Source of the DNA: Candidatus Poribacteria bacterium
Lineage (GTDB): Bacteria > Poribacteria > WGA-4E > WGA-3G
DNA: 64,000 nt
Reading direction: 5' to 3'
NCBI GenBank assembly: GCA_022820835.1
Contig: JAJEET010000085.1
Coordinates: forward strand, 49,177 to 113,176
In this document: one piece after another, positions 60,204-64,000 of the stretch
How positions within the stretch are numbered: the stretch's first letter is position 1
Layout of the letters: each line of letters opens with the position of its first letter
Translations under genes and position numbers: made by a program
Notes under the pieces: generated by a model
The model's input: the letters and a program-made list of their open reading frames with translations, nothing else
Database searches by the model: none
Told to the model about the DNA's origin: nothing

Positions 60204-62402
60204 ATGCAAAAGAACTACCGCTCAACAGATTACACTAAATGGCATTTACCGGAGGGTGCTAAAGCCCGCCTTGGTAAAGGTTGGATATTGGATATCCAAT
60301 TTTCTCCAGATGGAAGGCACTTAGGAATAGGAAGTACTATTGGGGTTTGGATATATGATGCCCACATTGGTGAAGTGCTTAACCTTCTTCCTGTTTACAA
60401 TGGCTATGTTTGGAGTATTGCCTTCAGTCCGGATGGGCGTACACTCGCCAGTGGCAATGGGGATGATACAGTGCGATTGTGGGATATAGATTCAGGGGAA
60501 AACACACATGTCTTCACCGGAAAGGCTTCGGTTCTTGCTTTCAGTCCGGATGGGCGTACACTCGCCAGTGGTTTTAGCCAAGACAATATGTTATTGCTTT
60601 GGGATACAACTTCGGGAAAACATAAGCACGTCCTTACCGGACCCACGAACGGAATTGATAGCATTGCGTTCAGTCCGGATGGAAGAACTCTTGCGAGTGC
60701 TGGGCACTTTGACAGGGCAATCCGATTGTGGGATGTGGGATCTGGAAAGCACAAAGATGCCCTCACCGGACCCACGAACTGGATTAAGAGCATTGCGTTC
60801 AGTCCGGATGGACAAACTATTGCGAGTGGTGATTGGGATGATGCGATCCGACTGTGGGACACAACTTCAAAAAAAAATACACATACGCTCGTAGGGCACA
60901 ATAATTCTGTTGAAAGTGTAGAATTCAGTCCGGATGGAAGAACTCTTGCGAGTGCCGGAGGCTATGACAAAACAGTTCGCTTGTGGGATGTGAAGTCCGG
61001 AAAAGAGAAATATGTTCGTCTCGAAAACACTGATCGGTGTGTCAACAGTATTACATTTAGTCCAGATGGACAAACAATCGCTAGCATCAGTGATCGTAGA
61101 ATAGTACAACTATGGAATCCTGTTTCAAGAAAATATAAACATACGCTCACCGGATACAGAAAAGAAGTTGGACATGTTACATTCAGTTCAGATGGAAAAA
61201 CACTCGCCAGTGGTAGTGGTTTTAGTCATGACAATACCTTATGTTTGTGGGATACAACTTCTGGAGAGCATAAGTCCCCCCTCATTACTCCCCATAAATC
61301 AATTACCCGTAGAGGAATTAGAAAAATTAATAGTATTGTGTTCAGTCCGGATGGAAAAACAGTTGAAAACATTGATTGGTATGTTAGTAACTTTACATCT
61401 GATCCGGATGGTGGAACAATCAGCCCAGATCAACGAATGATCGCTAGCATTTCTGATGTAAACATAATCCGGTTGTTGGATGTGGCTTCAAAAAAATATA
61501 TACATATCTTCACAGGACATACCTCACATGTTAACGCGGTCGCCTTCAGCCCTAATGGTCAAACGCTCGCCAGTGGAAGTTCAGATGGCACTATCTTATT
61601 ATGGGATGCAGAGTTTTTACAAAGCAAAGTTGCCTCCGCTGAAGCAAATACCAAATTTTTGAATCGCGAATCCCGAATACAACAGATTTGTGAAGATCGA
61701 GGTATCACAACCCTTGTTCATTTTACCAAAGTTAAATATCTACGGAATATTCTATATGAAGGCTTGCTGGATCATCAGAGTTTGCTCGAAAAACATGGAC
61801 AATGGTTTGTCCCTAATGATCAGAAGCGGATTGATGGGCATAAGGAAGCGATTTGTCTGAGCATTAGTTTTCCAAACTCCCAATTGTTTCAAAAATTCAG
61901 TTGGTCTGACAATGACGGTCAACCAGATTATTCTGGATGGGTTGTCTTGCTTCTTGATGCAAAAGTATTATGGGAATTAGATTGCGCGTTTTGCCGAGAA
62001 AATGCTGCTTCTAATGCTGTTCGTCACATTTTAATTGAAGAGAAGAAAAAAACCGAGGCCTTGGAAAATATGTTTATAGAAGTTTGCCGCGATACCAAAG
62101 GGAATGTTTATCAACGGCAGTCTTTGCAAATACCTGATGATTACCCAACACATCCGCAAGCAGAAGTCCTTGTTTTTGACCAAATTTCATCAGATTATAT
62201 CAGAGAGGTTCATTTTTACGATGAAACTGCTTTGAAAAAGTGGCGTGATAATAATCCATGGATTAATCCTGAAAGGCTTTTCCATAACCAGCAATATTTC
62301 CGAGATAGACGGGATCAGGTAGTCTGGGAAGATGACAATTTAGATGACGATGATATACCCTTTGGCAGTCGTATAAATGACGATGATGACATACCTTTTT
62401 AG
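60204..62402 (+). CDS. WD40-repeat protein fused to a DarT1-like DNA ADP-ribosyltransferase
   Basis: 732 residues. About eleven WD40 repeats (FSPDGRTLASG type, residues about 30-475) form a beta-propeller, the likely sensor. Residues about 490-690 form a DarT-like (DUF4433) toxin: LVHFTKVKYLRNILYEGLL, RIDGHKEAICLSISFPNSQLF, and HPQAEVLVFDQISSDYI with the Glu of AEVLV at the catalytic position. The downstream NADAR antitoxin indicates the DarT1 type, which modifies guanine in DNA. The C-terminus ends DDDDIPF-GSRIN-DDDDIPF, identical to the SSB tip, a striking addition (see finding). An antitoxin gene starts 12 bp later. Confidence 0.85.
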   Translation: MQKNYRSTDYTKWHLPEGAKARLGKGWILDIQFSPDGRHLGIGSTIGVWIYDAHIGEVLNLLPVYNGYVWSIAFSPDGRTLASGNGDDTVRLWDIDSGENTHVFTGKASVLAFSPDGRTLASGFSQDNMLLLWDTTSGKHKHVLTGPTNGIDSIAFSPDGRTLASAGHFDRAIRLWDVGSGKHKDALTGPTNWIKSIAFSPDGQTIASGDWDDAIRLWDTTSKKNTHTLVGHNNSVESVEFSPDGRTLASAGGYDKTVRLWDVKSGKEKYVRLENTDRCVNSITFSPDGQTIASISDRRIVQLWNPVSRKYKHTLTGYRKEVGHVTFSSDGKTLASGSGFSHDNTLCLWDTTSGEHKSPLITPHKSITRRGIRKINSIVFSPDGKTVENIDWYVSNFTSDPDGGTISPDQRMIASISDVNIIRLLDVASKKYIHIFTGHTSHVNAVAFSPNGQTLASGSSDGTILLWDAEFLQSKVASAEANTKFLNRESRIQQICEDRGITTLVHFTKVKYLRNILYEGLLDHQSLLEKHGQWFVPNDQKRIDGHKEAICLSISFPNSQLFQKFSWSDNDGQPDYSGWVVLLLDAKVLWELDCAFCRENAASNAVRHILIEEKKKTEALENMFIEVCRDTKGNVYQRQSLQIPDDYPTHPQAEVLVFDQISSDYIREVHFYDETALKKWRDNNPWINPERLFHNQQYFRDRRDQVVWEDDNLDDDDIPFGSRINDDDDIPF

Positions 62403-62414
62403 GAGTTAAGAACA

Positions 62415-63137
62415 ATGGCAAAACGTCCTATTTTCACTCCCAATTTCAATGGTTTCCCGTATGTTGACACTATAGACATAGAATTTAAATGGCACCCGGG
62501 CTTTGCAAAATCGCAGCTGCAAAAGTCTATAGCGTCTCTGCATGCAGCTGCTGAGAAATTGAATAAAATTTCTCCGATTTTGGAAATATCGAGCAAATCG
62601 ACATCACGTCTTGGGGTTTCATTGAGTGCATTTAATCTATCATTGAAAACGCAAAACGGACAACGAATGAGCGTAGAATGTGCATATCAGGGTAGCAAAG
62701 TATTTGAAAACGGCGGTCCCTATCATGAACTTTACTTGGGGTCAAGTTTGGAAGCGAAAAAGGATGAACGGCTTCATAATTCAGGAAACTTAGTCGCTTT
62801 CAACTTCTGTGGTGAGGATTTCCCGACTGAACCCAAAACGGCTTTCTACGATTGGTTGTACATGGCAGCACTGTACCAGAAAGAAAAAGATTTTGTGAAA
62901 AACCTTGAAGTGTTTGAAGGTTTCTCGGACATCGTCTTCAACCCGAATCGCTCAATTAACTGTCAAGCGCGTGCTGCTGCCCTATTTGTTTCACTATCCA
63001 AAAATGGATTGATAGATGAAAAGATATTTCGCGATAAGGATCATTACCTTGCACTCATAATTGGGAAAGACGTACTTCCACCAACCGAACCCAACCCAAC
63101 CCAAGACACTTTCCAGTTTTCAAATTTGACAGTTTAG
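62415..63137 (+). CDS. DarT1-associated NADAR antitoxin
   Basis: 240 residues. The sequence pattern (AKRPIFTPNFNGFPYVDTIDIEF, KSIASLHAAAEKL, ILEISSKSTSRLGVSLSAFNL, VECAYQGSKVFENGGPYHEL, GNLVAFNFCGEDFPTEPKTAFYDWLY, NPNRSINCQARAAALFV) matches the DUF6977/NADAR antitoxins that accompany DarT1. NADAR-type enzymes remove ADP-ribose from guanine in DNA, reversing the toxin. The ATG has a TAGGAG Shine-Dalgarno overlapping the toxin stop codon, so the two are co-translated. Family recognition is from memory. Confidence 0.82.
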   Translation: MAKRPIFTPNFNGFPYVDTIDIEFKWHPGFAKSQLQKSIASLHAAAEKLNKISPILEISSKSTSRLGVSLSAFNLSLKTQNGQRMSVECAYQGSKVFENGGPYHELYLGSSLEAKKDERLHNSGNLVAFNFCGEDFPTEPKTAFYDWLYMAALYQKEKDFVKNLEVFEGFSDIVFNPNRSINCQARAAALFVSLSKNGLIDEKIFRDKDHYLALIIGKDVLPPTEPNPTQDTFQFSNLTV

Positions 63138-63165
63138 ATTGTATATGCTAAAGTACATGCAAAAC

Positions 63166-63284
63166 AGGACTTCCGCAATTTTGGGCGTAGCCCGTTGTGT
63201 TAGGTGAGATTTTTCGGAAAACCGAGCGTTCTTGTGGCACAGGCTAACAGCCTATGCTACCAAAGAGCCGCATGCGTAAGTCCT
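63166..63284. mobile_element. MITE-like element, family B, copy 5
   Basis: 119 bp with ends AGGACTTCCGCA and TGCGTAAGTCCT. The interior has GTGAGATTTTTCGGAAAA and GCATGCGTAAG as in copies 1 and 2. It fills the gap before the HicB-like gene. Confidence 0.75.
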
Positions 63285-63307
63285 ACTTAAAAAATGGGAA
63301 TAACACC

Positions 63308-63562
63308 ATGAAAACAATGACATATAGAGGCTATACCGCGGAAATTATCTATAGTGAAGAAGATGAGTGTTTTGTTGGCCATGTTGTTGACCCTAGTGAT
63401 GATATTATAGGTTTCCACGGGGATACCGATGAAGAGTTGCGTGAAGCCTTTGAAAATGTCGTGGATCTTCACATCAAAGTCAAAGAGCAACCGGAAAATC
63501 CACCGCGAAAACACTTTGCGGGGAGATTATTGTCGCGCCTGCGTCAAGCACTCCATTTATAG
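63308..63562 (+). CDS. HicB-like antitoxin, shortened
   Basis: 84 residues from ATG 63308; the upstream track start falls in MITE sequence. The MTYRGYTAEIIYSEEDECFVGHVVD and IIGFHGDTDEELREAFENVVDLH segments are typical HicB RNase-H-like folds. After KHFAGRLLSRLRQALHL the reading frame stops, without the ribbon-helix-helix DNA-binding domain found at the end of most HicB proteins. No HicA toxin lies beside it. It may be a truncated or solitary HicB. Confidence 0.75.
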   Translation: MKTMTYRGYTAEIIYSEEDECFVGHVVDPSDDIIGFHGDTDEELREAFENVVDLHIKVKEQPENPPRKHFAGRLLSRLRQALHL

Positions 63563-63620
63563 AAACAGAATATTTGTCGCCACTACAAACATGAAACAGG
63601 CACGTTTGTTAAACTTGTGT

Positions 63621-63855
63621 ATAGGTGTCAATTGCGTGATTTTTGACGGTGTTTTGTAGGACTGTCTCTACACATGCCGCCCCTACGGGGCTTAGTTTTT
63701 TTGCTCCTACGCTGCTATAAACATTGCGTCGCTATGCGACTAAAGAGGTTTTTGAAGTCTTCAAGGTTTCTGTGTAGAATCCGGTTCCTCTTCCCAGTAA
63801 CGGGTGGGATGGAAACCTCGGCTTTCGGTTGCAAACCGAACCTACCGGGCCTGGG
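63621..63855. repeat. Long dispersed repeat, family C, copy 2
   Basis: Matches 37145-37445 in order: ATAGGTGTCAATT start, CGCCCCTACGGGGC palindrome, ATAAACATTGCGTCGCTATGCGACTAAAGAGG and the CAGTAACGGGTGGGATGG to AACCTACCGGGCCTGG end. It lacks the extra palindromic unit of copy 1. The ORF 63674-63913 lies in it and is not a gene. Confidence 0.7.
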
Positions 63856-63930
63856 TCTGAGACAGGGTCATTCAATTGTAGGTTTTTTGTGTTTTATTTT
63901 TCTGAAGCGTTAATATTTTTAGATAAGCAA

Positions 63931-63956
63931 AAGTCGCGTGACTTTTCACGCGACTT
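63931..63956. terminator. 10-bp stem-loop near the window end
   Basis: AAGTCGCGTG and CACGCGACTT form a perfect 10-bp stem with a 6-nt loop. No long T-tract follows on the plus strand, so termination is uncertain. No gene is seen from 63563 to 64000. Confidence 0.5.
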
Positions 63957-64000
63957 CTGTTATACTTCACCCTAAAATCCAACAAGTTTTTGAGGTGAAA

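Noticed and set aside
63674-63913. 79-aa ORF at the window end
   Set aside because: It lies in the family-C repeat and is open only by chance; no start signals or family match.

Overview
The window looks like a chromosomal segment of an uncultured Gram-negative bacterium. A Kdo2-lipid-A-type acyltransferase, an S41 carboxy-terminal protease and secreted proteins support an outer membrane. Paired PhyH dioxygenases, a large secreted glycoside-hydrolase-like protein, a DUF6785-type membrane protein and many short dispersed repeats recall Candidatus Poribacteria and related sponge or plankton lineages. That assignment is inferred from gene content only; no rRNA or other taxonomic marker is present.

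Layout. 0-7 kb: the tail of a sigma-like HTH gene, a PhoB-type response regulator, an iron/polyamine-type ABC ATPase, a polytopic membrane protein paired with an S41 protease, and an LpxL/HtrB-like acyltransferase. 7.3-17.4 kb: a MoxR-DUF58-DUF4129-DUF4350-SpoIIM-RDD cluster interleaved with four related polytopic membrane proteins. 17.4-21.6 kb: an AAC(3)-fold acetyltransferase, a nucleotidyltransferase-like protein, an ankyrin protein and two tandem PhyH paralogues. 21.6-22.9 kb has no gene but holds a MITE-like element and a strong bidirectional terminator.

22.9-36.4 kb is a leftward defence locus built around DNA phosphorothioation. It contains a DUF4007 protein (SspB-like), a large P-loop ATPase (SspC-like), a PP-loop sulfurtransferase (SspD/DndC-like), a PLD-helicase fusion, a DndD/Rad50-like ATPase, three small unassigned proteins and a DGQHR (DndB-like) protein. 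A predicted sulfur-binding HNH endonuclease lies upstream. I see no cysteine desulfurase (SspA/DndA) and no DndE.

36.4-58.5 kb is mostly housekeeping: tRNA-Ala(GGC), a SirB1-like protein, tsaB, a flippase, aroA, a DapA-family lyase, a PhoR-like kinase, tenA, a sugar ABC ATPase, tsaE and a glycosyltransferase. Two toxin-antitoxin-like pairs (BrnT/CopG and DUF433/DUF5615) and a decayed AIM24-family gene are interspersed.

58.5-63.6 kb is a second defence-like island: a MazE tail without its DNA-binding domain, an AlbA_2 (Schlafen-like) protein, a WD40-DarT1 fusion followed by its NADAR-family antitoxin, and a shortened HicB. The WD40-DarT1 protein ends in two copies of a DDDDIPF motif that matches the C-terminal tip of bacterial SSB. 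Together with the hybrid Ssp/Dnd operon, this is the most unusual content of the window. Several MITE-like and palindromic repeat families are scattered through the intergenic DNA.
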